Origin: Arthrobacter stackebrandtii
GTDB lineage: Bacteria; Actinomycetota; Actinomycetes; Actinomycetales; Micrococcaceae
Direction of reading: 5' to 3'
DNA length: 64,000 nt
Assembly: GCF_017876675.1 (NCBI RefSeq)
Contig: NZ_JAGIOI010000001.1
Location: forward strand, 4,278,001 to 4,342,000
Shown: positions 26,701 to 34,176 of the stretch, in pieces
Numbering within the stretch: the stretch's first letter is position 1
Layout of the letters: every line of letters starts with the position of its first letter
Position numbers and translations under genes: made by a program
The notes under the pieces: generated by a model
The model's input: only the letters and a program-made list of their open reading frames with translations
The model's database searches: none
What the model was told of the DNA's origin: nothing

Positions 26701-27272
26701 TTCTCCTTGCCGAAGATGTCCTGGAATTCGGCGGCGGCGGCCTTGGCCTCGGTGTACTGGCCCAGGCGCAGGCGGGTCTGGACCTCGCCGGAAGGGCAGC
26801 CGGTGGTGGCGATGATGCCGGGGTGATACAGGTTCAACAGTTCCCGGTCCAGCCGCGGGTACTTGCCGAGCGGGGAATCCAGTGAGCCAAGCGATGACGC
26901 GCGGAACAAGTTGCGCATGCCCTGGTTGTTGTAGCTGAGCAGGGTCATGTGCGTGTAGAAACCGCCGCCGGAGACGTCGTCCTTGCGCTGGGAATCCTCC
27001 GTGCGCCACTTGACCCTGGACTTGTCCGTGCGGGCCGTGCCCGGGGTGATGTACGCCTCGACGCCAATGATCGGCTTGATGCCGGCATCCGTGGCCTTGC
27101 GCCAGAAGTCGTAGGCGCCGAACAGGTAGCCATGGTCGGTGGTGGCCAGGGCCGGCATCTTGAGCCGGTTGGCCTCCTCGAACAGTTCGGTCAGGCGCGC
27201 CGCACCGTCCAGCATGGAGTATTCGGTGTGCGTATGGAGATGGACAAAACTGTCAGTCGATGAGCTAGCCAC
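23706..27272 (-). CDS. dnaE: DNA polymerase III alpha subunit
   Basis: DnaE is the replicative DNA polymerase of the holoenzyme. The 1188 residues start with a PHP domain (HLHTHTEYS at 11-19, TTDHGYLFG near 44), which in actinobacteria can proofread. The polymerase core follows, with GPGRGSGAGSM near 385 and the catalytic aspartates in PDFDVDFDD near 422-430, then helix-hairpin-helix and OB-fold domains (about 1030-1110, ITISGMITNLQRR). No intein or break is seen. The ORF overlaps the downstream membrane-protein gene by one base. The upstream 258 bp separate it from rluD and hold a terminator and three short repeats. Confidence 0.97.
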   Translation of the reverse strand: MASSSTDSFVHLHTHTEYSMLDGAARLTELFEEANRLKMPALATTDHGYLFGAYDFWRKATDAGIKPIIGVEAYITPGTARTDKSRVKWRTEDSQRKDDVSGGGFYTHMTLLSYNNQGMRNLFRASSLGSLDSPLGKYPRLDRELLNLYHPGIIATTGCPSGEVQTRLRLGQYTEAKAAAAEFQDIFGKENYFCELMDHGLDIERRVTKDLLRLAKELDIPLLATNDLHYTHEHDAKAHEALLALQSGSTLSEPTYDEGGKRFAFSGSGYYLKSAAEMRSLFSELPEACDNTLLIAERCDVSFNTDANYMPKFPCPPGEDETSWLVKEVDAGLKYRYPAGIPDDVRKQADYELDVIIRMGFPGYFLVVADFINWSKNQGIRVGPGRGSGAGSMVAYAMRITDLDPLRHGLIFERFLNPERVSMPDFDVDFDDRRRHEVIKYVTEKYGDERVAMIVTYGSIKTKQALKDSSRVLGHPFSMGEMLTKALPPAVMAKDIALSDIENPEAKRYGEAQDFRNLINTDPEAGKVFELSKGLEGLKRQWGVHAAGVIMSSDPIIDVIPIMRRIQDGQVITQFDYPTSEGLGLIKMDFLGLRNLTIITDALENIKANKGIDLDLEHLPLDDAPSYELMARGDTLGVFQLDGGPMRSLLKLMRPDNFEDISAVLALYRPGPMGADSHTNYALRKNGLQPITPIHPTLEEPLAEILGGTYGLIVYQEQVMSIAQKLAGYSLGRADILRRAMGKKKKSELDKQYEGFHQGMIDNGYTDEAVATLWAILLPFSDYAFNKAHSAAYGVISYWTAYLKAHHPAEYMAALLTSVGDDKDKLALYLNECRHMGITVLAPDVNESALNFTPVGTDIRFGMGAIRNVGANVVNGLVESRVERGNFENFSDFLMKVPAVVCNKRTIESLIKAGAFDSLGHNRRALAMIHEEAVDSVITIKRNEAVGQFDLFAGLGGDEEPESALTTEIPDLPEWEKKDKLAFERDMLGLYVSDHPLRGLEGVLSQNADMSITQVLADDGPQDGHIITISGMITNLQRRIAKSSGNPYARCEVEDLGGSLEVMFFGQVYGPIATVLAEDLIVVVKGRLQKRDDGAITLNAMELSVPDLSEGMAGPLVISMPEHKANEPILESLKSVLNDHRGNTEVKMHLSGSRSVKVMQLPLHHRVNPTPALFGDLKVLLGPTCLEG

Positions 27273-27390
27273 CGAACCATTCTACGTGGCGAAACTGGAA
27301 CCCCGCCCAGCCGCGCCGGACCCTCCCTGCGTCCCGCCGTTCGCCGCGGAAGGACGACGGCGGGAGGTGCCGGTGGGCGAGGCTGCGCGT

Positions 27391-27428
27391 GAAAAGCCCG
27401 ACGCCATTGCAGCAATGGCGGCTTTTTC
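27391..27428 (-). terminator. Terminator of lspA-rluD unit
   Basis: A perfect 19-bp palindrome, CGCCATTGCAGCAATGGCG (27402-27420), is flanked by an A-run and a T-run (AAAAGC and GCTTTTT), giving an intrinsic terminator that can work on both strands. It lies about 100 bp after the rluD stop. Confidence 0.75.
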
Positions 27429-27532
27429 ATGGACACGTCCGCACTCAGTAGTGCGGTGCGACAGGGTTGACCAAAAACCAGCCATTGCTGCGACGGCGTC
27501 CTGGAGAAACTTGCCAGTGCTGCGATGGGGTC
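27402..27532. repeat. Three copies of a 20-bp intergenic repeat
   Basis: Copy A is inverted and forms the terminator stem (about 27401-27420). Copies B (27481-27500) and C (27513-27532) are direct. Each reads roughly GCCATTGCTGCRAYGGCGTC with 2-3 differences between copies. Copy C abuts the rluD stop codon. Confidence 0.65.
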
Positions 27533-28454
27533 AGTGTTCGCCGCGGAGGTGGTCCAATGCGTAGGAGAGGTCCTGCGGGTAGGGGCTCGTGACGCTGACC
27601 AGGTCTCCGGTGCTGGGGTGGGTGAAGGCCAGCTTGTGGGCGTGCAGCCACTGGCGGGTCAGGCCCAGTTCGGCGGCCAGTGTGGGGTCGGCCCCGTAGG
27701 TGAGGTCCCCGGCGCAGGGGTGGCGGAGTGCGGAGAAGTGCACACGGATCTGGTGCGTGCGGCCCGTCTCCAGGTGCACCTCCACCAGTGACGCCTTGCC
27801 AAACGCCTCAAGCACCTCGTAATGCGTGATGGAATCGCGCCCGTCCTCAATCACGGCAAAGCGCCAGTCATGGCCGGGATGGCGGCCGATCGGCGCGTCG
27901 ATGGTCCCCTGCAGGGGATCGGGCAGGCCCTGGACCACGGCGTGGTAGATCTTCTCCACCGTGCGGTCGCGGAACGCCTGCTTCAGCACAGTGTAGGCGT
28001 GCTCCGTCTTGGCCACCACCATGGCACCGGAGGTTCCCACGTCGAGGCGGTGCACAATGCCCACCCGCTCCGGTGCGCCGGACGTGGAGATCCGGTAACC
28101 GGCAGCAGCCAGCCCGCCCACGACCGTGGGGCCCACCCAGCCCGGCGACGGGTGCGCGGCCACTCCCACGGGCTTGTCAACCACGACAAAGTCGTCGTCA
28201 TCGAGCAGGATGTCCAGCCCGTCCACGGGCTCCACCACCACTTCGAGCGGGTCGCGGCGTTCGGGAATCGTGACCTGGATGCTGGCGCCGGCCTTGAATT
28301 TCTCGCTCTTGCCCATGGCGGCGCCGTCCTGGAGCACGTTGCCCTCGGCGCACAACAGTGCTGCAGCGGAACGGGAGATGCCCAGCAGGGCTGCCAGACC
28401 GGCGTCGGCCCGGCTGCCGGCAATCTCGCCCGGCACCTGGAATGTCTCAGTCAT
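27531..28454 (-). CDS. rluD: RluA/RluD family rRNA pseudouridine synthase
   Basis: The 307-residue protein converts uridine to pseudouridine, probably in 23S rRNA. It has an N-terminal S4 RNA-binding domain (about 13-63), then the RluA catalytic domain with HRLDVGTSG at 135-143, where Asp138 is the nucleophile, and the later [11 protein letters not shown]. The start overlaps the end of lspA by 8 bp, so the two are coupled, an arrangement common in Gram-positive bacteria. The exact target position cannot be read from the sequence. Confidence 0.93.
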   Translation of the reverse strand: MTETFQVPGEIAGSRADAGLAALLGISRSAAALLCAEGNVLQDGAAMGKSEKFKAGASIQVTIPERRDPLEVVVEPVDGLDILLDDDDFVVVDKPVGVAAHPSPGWVGPTVVGGLAAAGYRISTSGAPERVGIVHRLDVGTSGAMVVAKTEHAYTVLKQAFRDRTVEKIYHAVVQGLPDPLQGTIDAPIGRHPGHDWRFAVIEDGRDSITHYEVLEAFGKASLVEVHLETGRTHQIRVHFSALRHPCAGDLTYGADPTLAAELGLTRQWLHAHKLAFTHPSTGDLVSVTSPYPQDLSYALDHLRGEH

Positions 28455-29046
28455 TGCTGTCCCCTTCCGGCGTGTCCTGCTGCGCTGCTGCCTTCCGGGC
28501 GCCCGCCTTGGGCTCCTCCACGGAACGTGTGCCGTCCAGGCCGATGCCCAGCAGTGTCAGCAGGCAGATGACGATGACCCCGCCCACCACGGCCATGTCG
28601 GCCATGTTGAAGATAGCGAAGTTGGGGAAGGAGATGAAGTCCACCACGTGGCCCATGCCGAACGACGGCGGTCGGAACAGCCGGTCTGTCAGGTTGCCCA
28701 GGGCGCCGCCGAGGACCAGGCCAAGGCCGATGGCCCACCACACGGAGCGGATGCGCCGGGACATGACGATGATCGCCGCGGCAACCACCGCCATGATGAT
28801 CGTGAACACCCACGTAAAGTTTTCACCGATTGAGAAGGCCGCCCCGGAATTGAGGATGTGGTACCACTGCAGCACGCCCGGAATGACCGGTGTCTGCTCC
28901 CCGAGTTCCATGGTGGAACTGACCCACCATTTGGTCAATTGGTCGCAGGCGTAGGCAAATGCGGCAACACCGATCCAGATCAGCCAGAAGGACCATCGGA
29001 AGGTTTTGGCGCCGGGCTTCTGTGCCGGCTGTGGATTCTCGCTCAT
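28447..29046 (-). CDS. lspA: Lipoprotein signal peptidase (signal peptidase II)
   Basis: LspA cleaves signal peptides of diacylated prolipoproteins in the membrane. The 199-residue form has four membrane helices and both catalytic aspartates: Asp121 in GNLTDRL and Asp150 in FNMADMAVV. The tail (about 172-199) is charged and poorly conserved. I chose the ATG at 29046, with the family beginning shortly after; an upstream TTG in frame at 29085 overlaps a TATGAT -10 candidate (29085-29090), which argues against the longer form. rluD overlaps its end. Confidence 0.94.
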   Translation of the reverse strand: MSENPQPAQKPGAKTFRWSFWLIWIGVAAFAYACDQLTKWWVSSTMELGEQTPVIPGVLQWYHILNSGAAFSIGENFTWVFTIIMAVVAAAIIVMSRRIRSVWWAIGLGLVLGGALGNLTDRLFRPPSFGMGHVVDFISFPNFAIFNMADMAVVGGVIVICLLTLLGIGLDGTRSVEEPKAGARKAAAQQDTPEGDSND

Positions 29047-29182
29047 GGTGCTTTCGGGTGGTCGGGACACGAAGTATCTACTCAATCATAGGCGGCGCGG
29101 CGAAGGCACCTGCATGCGTGGCGGCACGGCTGCCGGGCAAGGGGGAAACAACCGGTGCGGTCGCCTCGTGGGCCCAAACGGG

Positions 29183-29224
29183 CAAACAAAAGCCGGCGGT
29201 CAGGTTCCCCTGTGCCGCCGGCTT
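29183..29224 (-). terminator. Terminator of divIVA
   Basis: A 10-bp stem (29215-29224 with 29190-29199) on the minus strand is followed by TTTTGTTT. It starts 12 bp after the divIVA stop. Confidence 0.88.
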
Positions 29225-29236
29225 GTGTCTTGTTGC

Positions 29237-29905
29237 TTAGGAATCCGAGCTGCTCTCGGAGAAATCAGGTGCTGCCACCGACCCGCGTGCATCCAGGTCA
29301 CGCAGCTGGCCCTCGATGTACGTCTTCAGGCGCGTCCGGTAGTCGCGCTCGAATCCGCGCAGCTGCTCAACCTTGCGCTCCAGTACGGAACGCTGCTGCT
29401 CCAGGGCACCGAGCGTCTTGCGGCTCTTCTCCTGGGCGTCGTTGACAAGTGCACTGGCCTCGATCTGTGCCTCGGCAATGATCTTGTCGCGCTGCTCAAC
29501 ACCGGAGTTGACGTATTCGTCGTGCAGGCGCTGCGCCAGGGCGATGACGCCCGTGGCCGATTCGGCACTGTCTGCGGCTGCCGGCGCGGGGGCCGGTGCT
29601 GCAACAGGTGCTGCCACGACGGGCTCGGGAACGACGGGCTTGGGGGCCTCGGGTTCGGGAACGACGGTCTTCTCAACGACCGGCGCTTCCTTCACGGGCA
29701 GCGCCGCCGCCTGTGCAGGAACGGTGCCCGTGCTGGCTTCAGCCTGGGCAAGCTGCTTGCGCAGGTCGTCATTTTCCTGGTGCAAGCGACGGAGTTCCAC
29801 GACGATCTCGTCAAGAAAATCGTCGACTTCGTCCTGGTCGTAGCCTTCACGGAACTTCGTTGGCTGGAACCGCTTGTTGACAACGTCTTCTGGCGTAAGC
29901 GCCAT
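29237..29905 (-). CDS. divIVA: Polar growth and division protein DivIVA (Wag31)
   Basis: DivIVA marks cell poles and septa and recruits wall synthesis. The 222 residues begin with the membrane-binding domain and first coiled coil (MALTPEDVVNKRF, then YDQDEVDDFLDEIVVELRRL, about 1-55). A Pro/Val/Ala-rich linker (about 60-105) and a long second coiled coil (about 115-195) follow. The ATG at 29905 follows GAGGTGACTAC. It is the last gene of the ftsZ-side division cluster; a terminator follows. The 145 bp upstream are AT-rich and probably carry its own promoter. Confidence 0.94.
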   Translation of the reverse strand: MALTPEDVVNKRFQPTKFREGYDQDEVDDFLDEIVVELRRLHQENDDLRKQLAQAEASTGTVPAQAAALPVKEAPVVEKTVVPEPEAPKPVVPEPVVAAPVAAPAPAPAAADSAESATGVIALAQRLHDEYVNSGVEQRDKIIAEAQIEASALVNDAQEKSRKTLGALEQQRSVLERKVEQLRGFERDYRTRLKTYIEGQLRDLDARGSVAAPDFSESSSDS

Positions 29906-30050
29906 GTAGTCACCTCATTGCTCTTAGTGAGTCAGCATCCGGCCGAAACCATACCGACTACGGTGCCTATACAAATCTGGAGATCTGCATCGGGGGGTCT
30001 ATCGTTTTTTACACTATAACTTTTCCGCAGCGAAAACTAACGACGCGGCG

Positions 30051-30341
30051 CTAACTCGCCAAACTTTTTGTGACACTCATCCCAATTCCCACGGCCACGA
30101 TCAATAGCAAGAAGCCGATATCCAGCGCCACGGAGCCTATCCGCAGGGGTGGGATCATGGCCCTCAATTTGCGCAGCGGCGGGTCGGTGAGCCGGTAGAT
30201 CAGCGACGCGCCGACGAGTGCGGCACCCTTGGGACGCCAGTCACGGGCAAACACCTGCACCCAGTCGAACGCCATCCTCACCAGCAGGGCAAGGAAGTAC
30301 AGGAACAACAAGACATAAAGAACAGCAAAAACAATTGTCAC
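30051..30341 (-). CDS. YggT family membrane protein
   Basis: The roughly 96-residue protein has two membrane segments (about 3-22 and 70-90) around a conserved WRPKGAALV...YRLTDPPLRKLRAMIPPLRIG loop, the YggT signature. It sits between sepF and divIVA as in most actinobacteria and is thought to help division or membrane organisation. The start is uncertain: the open frame reaches 30404, but homology begins at the GTG at 30341; a GTG at 30353 is another option. No clear ribosome binding site is seen. Confidence 0.88.
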   Translation of the reverse strand: MTIVFAVLYVLLFLYFLALLVRMAFDWVQVFARDWRPKGAALVGASLIYRLTDPPLRKLRAMIPPLRIGSVALDIGFLLLIVAVGIGMSVTKSLAS

Positions 30342-30448
30342 GCGGGTACACACAATCTCTAGGTTGAGAAACTCTCGTGGAACTTTAGTCCAAGAATAGT
30401 CCACCCGGCCCGCAGCAGGCTGGGAGGACCCTTCGTGGCTCGTGTGTT

Positions 30449-30485
30449 AAACGACCAGCCCGGGCACAACGTGCCCGGGCTGGTC
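30449..30485 (-). terminator. Terminator of sepF
   Basis: A perfect 15-bp stem (30471-30485 with 30453-30467) with a 3-nt loop is followed on the minus strand by GTTTAA. It lies about 20 bp after the sepF stop. The stem is strong but the T-run is short. Confidence 0.8.
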
Positions 30486-30505
30486 AATGGAGGCGCTGCT
30501 GGGGC

Positions 30506-31033
30506 CTAGCTCTGGTTGAAGAAGCTGGCCTGGGTGTCTGAAATCTTCTTGTCGTCGCCCAGCACCTCGATGTATGACGGTGAGAGAAGAAACACCTTGT
30601 TGGTCACACGCTCAATGGAACCGCGGAGGCCGAACACCAGGCCGGCGGAGAAGTCCACGAGCCGCTTGGCATCGGCTTCGCCCATGTCCGTGACATTCAT
30701 GATGACCGGAATGCCGTCACGGAAACTCTCGCCAATGATCTTCGCATCATTATACGAGCGGGGGTGGACGGTGGTGATCTGGCGCAAACTAACTGCCTCT
30801 TCCCGATTTGATGCGGCACGCTTGATGGGGGTTACCGGGGCCCGGTATTCTTCGTCGCCGGCCTTGGGTGCGGGCGCTTCCTGGACAGGGGCGGCAACGG
30901 GCGCGGCTTCACGCACGGGCACCTCAGAATAGTCGTCGTCCTTGGCGAACTGCGGCGCATGCTCGGCGTCGTACTGCTCGTCACCGTCAGCGAGCCCAAG
31001 AAAGATCATTGTCTTGCGCATAGCGCCAGCCAT
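30506..31033 (-). CDS. sepF: Cell division protein SepF
   Basis: SepF bundles FtsZ and anchors the Z-ring to the membrane. The 175 residues have a basic amphipathic start ([13 protein letters not shown]), an acidic Pro/Ala linker (about 18-75) and the globular SepF domain (about 80-168, beginning [20 protein letters not shown], with the Gly-rich dimer segment [13 protein letters not shown]). The ATG at 31033 follows GAGGAG. Actinobacteria lack FtsA, and SepF is the main membrane link for FtsZ. Confidence 0.96.
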   Translation of the reverse strand: MAGAMRKTMIFLGLADGDEQYDAEHAPQFAKDDDYSEVPVREAAPVAAPVQEAPAPKAGDEEYRAPVTPIKRAASNREEAVSLRQITTVHPRSYNDAKIIGESFRDGIPVIMNVTDMGEADAKRLVDFSAGLVFGLRGSIERVTNKVFLLSPSYIEVLGDDKKISDTQASFFNQS

Positions 31034-31119
31034 GGTTGCTCCTCATTAGTTATGCAAAGCACAAAACTCTGTGATGATACGTTGTGCAGGAAATTCCGTT
31101 GTTGCCAACACCCAAAACG

Positions 31120-31869
31120 CTACAGCACGGCCGGGCGGGGTCCGAGTATATCGGAACCGACACGCAGGTGTGTCGCCCCGTATGCCAGCGCGGTTTCCAG
31201 GTCGTGGCTCATGCCGGCCGAGATCCATTTGGCTTCCGGATGTTCGCCCACCAGCTGTCCGGACAGTGCAGCCAGCAGTTCGAACGCCGGCTCCGGGTCT
31301 ACGCCCAGCGGCGCCACCGCCATGACGCCCGCCAGTTCCAGCGCCTCACTGGCGCCAATGCGCTCGGCAAGCCCCATCATGGACGACGGCGCCAGCCCTC
31401 CCCTGCCGCTGCCGGCAGGGGCGGCCAGCTCCGGGTAGGCGCCGGAAAGGTCAAGCTGGATGTAGCAGCGCAGCTTGGCCCGGGCCGACTCCTGCTGCTC
31501 AGCCACCATGGCCCGGTCCAGCGCCTTGGCCAGCGACGGGCGGTCGATGGAATGGACGGAGTGGGCGTAGCGGGCCACGGACTTGGCCTTGTTACTTTGC
31601 AACTGGCCTATGAAGTGCCACCGCAGGTCGGGGTCGGCCACTTCGGCTGCCTTGGCGGCAGCCTCCTGGTCCCGGTTCTCGCCCACATCCGCCACGCCCA
31701 GGAGGCGCAAACGCTGCACATCGGTTCCTGGGTGGAACTTGGTGACCACAATGAGTGTTGGTTCGGCGGCATCCGCCGCGGGCCGGGCAGCGGCTATGCG
31801 ACGGCGTACGCCGTCGAGCCGCTCGGCAAGCTGGGTGGTGCGGGCATCGTCAAGGGACAAATAATTCAC
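31120..31869 (-). CDS. YggS-type pyridoxal phosphate homeostasis protein
   Basis: The 249-residue protein adopts the alanine-racemase N-terminal fold and binds pyridoxal phosphate through Lys44 in VVTKFHP. Other family marks are GENRDQEAAAKA, WHFIGQLQSNKAK and the late GMSHDLETALAYGATHLRVGS. It balances vitamin B6 and amino/keto acid pools. The GTG at 31869 has AAAGGA close upstream. It follows pgeF after 24 bp and precedes sepF. Confidence 0.94.
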   Translation of the reverse strand: MNYLSLDDARTTQLAERLDGVRRRIAAARPAADAAEPTLIVVTKFHPGTDVQRLRLLGVADVGENRDQEAAAKAAEVADPDLRWHFIGQLQSNKAKSVARYAHSVHSIDRPSLAKALDRAMVAEQQESARAKLRCYIQLDLSGAYPELAAPAGSGRGGLAPSSMMGLAERIGASEALELAGVMAVAPLGVDPEPAFELLAALSGQLVGEHPEAKWISAGMSHDLETALAYGATHLRVGSDILGPRPAVL

Positions 31870-31893
31870 ATTTCCTTTAAGGTGCTGGGCCCG

Positions 31894-32652
31894 TCAGGGC
31901 CGCGGTGTTGCCGTGACCAGCCCGATGAAGCGGCCTTCTGGTTCGCCGTCGCGCTGGGACCGGCGGTGGGAGTAGTAGCGGCTGTCTTCCAGGGTGCAGA
32001 TTCCGCTTGCGTGGGCCGTGACGCCGTGGGCGCGCAATTGGGCGAGCACTGCTGCCGGCAGGTCCAGCGCCGGTGTGCCCCAGCTGGTGGTGGCATGTGC
32101 CTGCGGGACCCGGGCCGCAACGGATGCCCGCATGTCCTCGGGGACCTCGTAGCAGGAACCGCAGATACTGGGGCCAAGCCAGGCTTCGATGCCAGCCGCG
32201 CCCGCATGCTGCAGCTGGGACACGACTGAGTCGATGACCCCCGCCTCCACCCCCGGCCGCCCGGCGTGGGCGACGCCCAGCAGCGGCTCCCCGCCGGAAC
32301 CGGTGCCCACCAGGACCACGGGGACACAGTCGGCCACCATGACGGCCAGGCCGGCGGCCGGGCCGGACACGTTTGCGGGGTCAAGCACCATGGCGTCTGC
32401 CGTGGGTGCGGCGGAGCCCTGTTCGCCGCCGGCAACGACGGCTGTGTGCGCCCCGTGCACCTGGTTCATCCAGGCGATGGAACCGCCGGCGGCGGCCGCC
32501 ACGGCCGCCACGGCGGCCCGGTGTTCGGCGACGCGTGCGGGGTCGTCACCCACGTGAAAGGCCAGGTTGCCTGCCGTGGTGTCGGTGAAGCCGACCCTGA
32601 TTCCGGGGCGAACTTCCTTCATGGACCACATGCGGGCAACCTGACCATTCAT
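31894..32652 (-). CDS. pgeF: Peptidoglycan editing factor / multicopper-like polyphenol oxidase family
   Basis: The 252-residue YfiH/PgeF family protein has the metal-site residues His66 (QVHG), Cys109 (ADCVPV) and His129 (GVAHAGRPG). Related proteins act as purine nucleosidase or phosphorylase, or remove wrongly placed amino acids from muramyl peptides. Its place between ftsZ and yggS is standard in actinobacteria and fits a wall-quality role. The ATG at 32652 is 36 bp after ftsZ; an ATG at residue 11 is an alternative. Confidence 0.93.
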   Translation of the reverse strand: MNGQVARMWSMKEVRPGIRVGFTDTTAGNLAFHVGDDPARVAEHRAAVAAVAAAAGGSIAWMNQVHGAHTAVVAGGEQGSAAPTADAMVLDPANVSGPAAGLAVMVADCVPVVLVGTGSGGEPLLGVAHAGRPGVEAGVIDSVVSQLQHAGAAGIEAWLGPSICGSCYEVPEDMRASVAARVPQAHATTSWGTPALDLPAAVLAQLRAHGVTAHASGICTLEDSRYYSHRRSQRDGEPEGRFIGLVTATPRP

Positions 32653-32688
32653 GATTCACCGGCAGCACAGTGCCGGCAGGGGCGGATC

Positions 32689-33858
32689 TTACTTCAGGAA
32701 GTCGGGGACATCCAGGTCGTCGGAACGGTGACCGGTGAGGTCGGGTTCGACGATCGCGGGCAGCTCAACATCAAAACCGCCGTCGGCCGGAACGTGGGCC
32801 CCGGACTGGGTGCTCCACTGGTTCAGGTTGGTGACAGTGGCGCTGGCCGGTTCCGCCAGGGGCGCCGGAGGGGCGACGGCGACTGCCGGCTCCGCTGCGG
32901 CGGCCTCGGCCTCGGGTGCGTCAAAGCCGGCGGCAATGACGGTGACGCGGACCTCGTCGCCGAGGGCGTCGTCGATGACCGCACCGAAGATGATGTTGGC
33001 CTCCGGGTGGGCCACTTCCTGGACCAGCCGCGCGGCCTCGTTGATCTCGAACAGGCCGAGGTCGGAGCCGCCCTGGACGGACAGCAGCACGCCGTGGGCG
33101 CCGTCGATGGAGGCTTCCAGCAGCGGTGAGGCGATGGCCAGTTCCGCGGCCTTGACGGCCCGGTCCTCTCCGCGGGCCGAACCGATGCCCATGAGGGCCG
33201 AGCCGGCACCCTGCATGACCGACTTCACGTCGGCAAAGTCAAGGTTGATCAGGCCGGGGGTGGTGATCAGGTCGGTGATGCCCTGGACACCGGACAGCAA
33301 CACCTGGTCGGCGGAACGGAAGGCGTCCATGACCGAGACGTTGCGGTCGCTGATGGACAGCAGGCGGTCGTTGGGGATCACGATGAGCGTGTCGACCTCA
33401 TCGCGCAGCGCCTCGATGCCGCTGTCGGCGCTGGAAGCGCGGCGTCGTCCCTCGAAGGTGAAGGGGCGCGTTACCACGCCAATGGTCAGGGCGCCGAGGG
33501 TCCGGGCAATGCGCGCCACAACGGGGGCGCCGCCGGTTCCGGTGCCGCCTCCTTCACCTGCGGTGACGAACACCATGTCGGCCCCGCGCAGAACCTCTTC
33601 GATCTCCTCCGCGTGGTCTTCGGCCGCCTGCCGCCCGACATCCGGGTTGGCGCCGGCCCCGAGGCCGCGCGTCAGTTCGCGGCCGACGTCAAGCTTGACA
33701 TCTGCGTCGCTCATCAGCAGCGCCTGCGCGTCGGTGTTGATGGCGATGAATTCCACGCCGCGCAGACCCACGTCAATCATGCGGTTCACTGCATTTACTC
33801 CGCCGCCGCCGATACCGACGACTTTGATGACTGCCAAGTAATTCTGGGGTGCTGCCAC
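32689..33858 (-). CDS. ftsZ: Cell division protein FtsZ
   Basis: FtsZ is the tubulin-like GTPase that forms the Z-ring. The 389-residue form has the GTP loop [13 protein letters not shown] near 15-27, the tubulin signature GGGTGTGG at 103-110 and the T7 loop [10 protein letters not shown] variable linker (about 320-375) leads to the conserved tail DDLDVPDFL that binds SepF and other partners. I chose the GTG at 33858 because the family starts [11 protein letters not shown] and AAGGGA lies about 9 nt upstream; the ATG 13 codons earlier lacks support. It has its own promoter with a striking palindrome (see 33996-34041). Confidence 0.98.
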   Translation of the reverse strand: MAAPQNYLAVIKVVGIGGGGVNAVNRMIDVGLRGVEFIAINTDAQALLMSDADVKLDVGRELTRGLGAGANPDVGRQAAEDHAEEIEEVLRGADMVFVTAGEGGGTGTGGAPVVARIARTLGALTIGVVTRPFTFEGRRRASSADSGIEALRDEVDTLIVIPNDRLLSISDRNVSVMDAFRSADQVLLSGVQGITDLITTPGLINLDFADVKSVMQGAGSALMGIGSARGEDRAVKAAELAIASPLLEASIDGAHGVLLSVQGGSDLGLFEINEAARLVQEVAHPEANIIFGAVIDDALGDEVRVTVIAAGFDAPEAEAAAAEPAVAVAPPAPLAEPASATVTNLNQWSTQSGAHVPADGGFDVELPAIVEPDLTGHRSDDLDVPDFLK

Positions 33859-33995
33859 GTTACGTGTCCCTTGTTCGTTTGTTGCTTCGAAGATCAAAAA
33901 GTGTTGCTTCGCCGGCTCCGCCAGCGGTCCCGGCAGGCCCCTCAGCGTCGATCCTGAGATGAACCTTTCAGTTCCACTTGAAGCTTTGCCAGCTT

Positions 33996-34014
33996 AACCT
34001 TCAAGTTGAAGGTT
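33996..34014. promoter_or_regulatory. 19-bp palindrome at the ftsZ promoter
   Basis: AACCTTCAAGTTGAAGGTT is a perfect inverted repeat (9-bp arms, 1-bp centre) that touches the predicted -10 box and covers the expected transcription start. A second dyad, CTTGAAG (33977-33983) with CTTCAAG (33999-34005), overlaps it. It reads like a repressor operator of the MarR or similar dimer type; the binding protein is unknown. Confidence 0.5.
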
Positions 34015-34041
34015 ATAGTTATGTCAAGTAACTCTTGTCAG
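34012..34041 (-). promoter_or_regulatory. Candidate ftsZ promoter
   Basis: On the minus strand, CTGACA (34036-34041) and TATAAC (34012-34017) are separated by 18 nt. Confidence 0.5.
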
Positions 34042-34104
34042 TGACGCTATGGTGCATCCGCCCCGCATGCAATTACCACTGCCGCGTGTCGCATGAATCC
34101 GGCC

Positions 34105-34144
34105 AAAAAACCACGCATTCCCCCGCCAGGCACCTGCCTGGCGG
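34105..34144 (-). terminator. Probable terminator after ftsQ
   Basis: A 10-bp stem with a 2-nt loop (34123-34144) lies 33 bp after the ftsQ stop. On the minus strand a TTTTTT run follows about 12 nt later. The plus strand also has ATTATTTT, so direction is not certain. Confidence 0.5.
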
Positions 34145-34176
34145 ATTATTTTCACGCCCGCACCATCATCTCACCT

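Larger units (their letters stand above)
33859..34176 (-). other. ftsQ-ftsZ intergenic region
   Basis: The 318 bp hold the ftsZ leader, an ftsZ promoter with nested dyads (33977-34041) and the probable ftsQ terminator (34105-34144). No gene is seen. The leader from the predicted transcription start to the GTG is about 145 nt. Confidence 0.6.

Noticed and set aside
23514-26885. 1123-codon open frame on the plus strand
   Set aside because: It lies fully antisense to dnaE, which has all polymerase motifs; the shadow has composition artefacts and no domain.
29906-30050. Specific promoter for divIVA
   Set aside because: Several AT-rich hexamers are possible but none has a good -35 partner at 16-18 nt.
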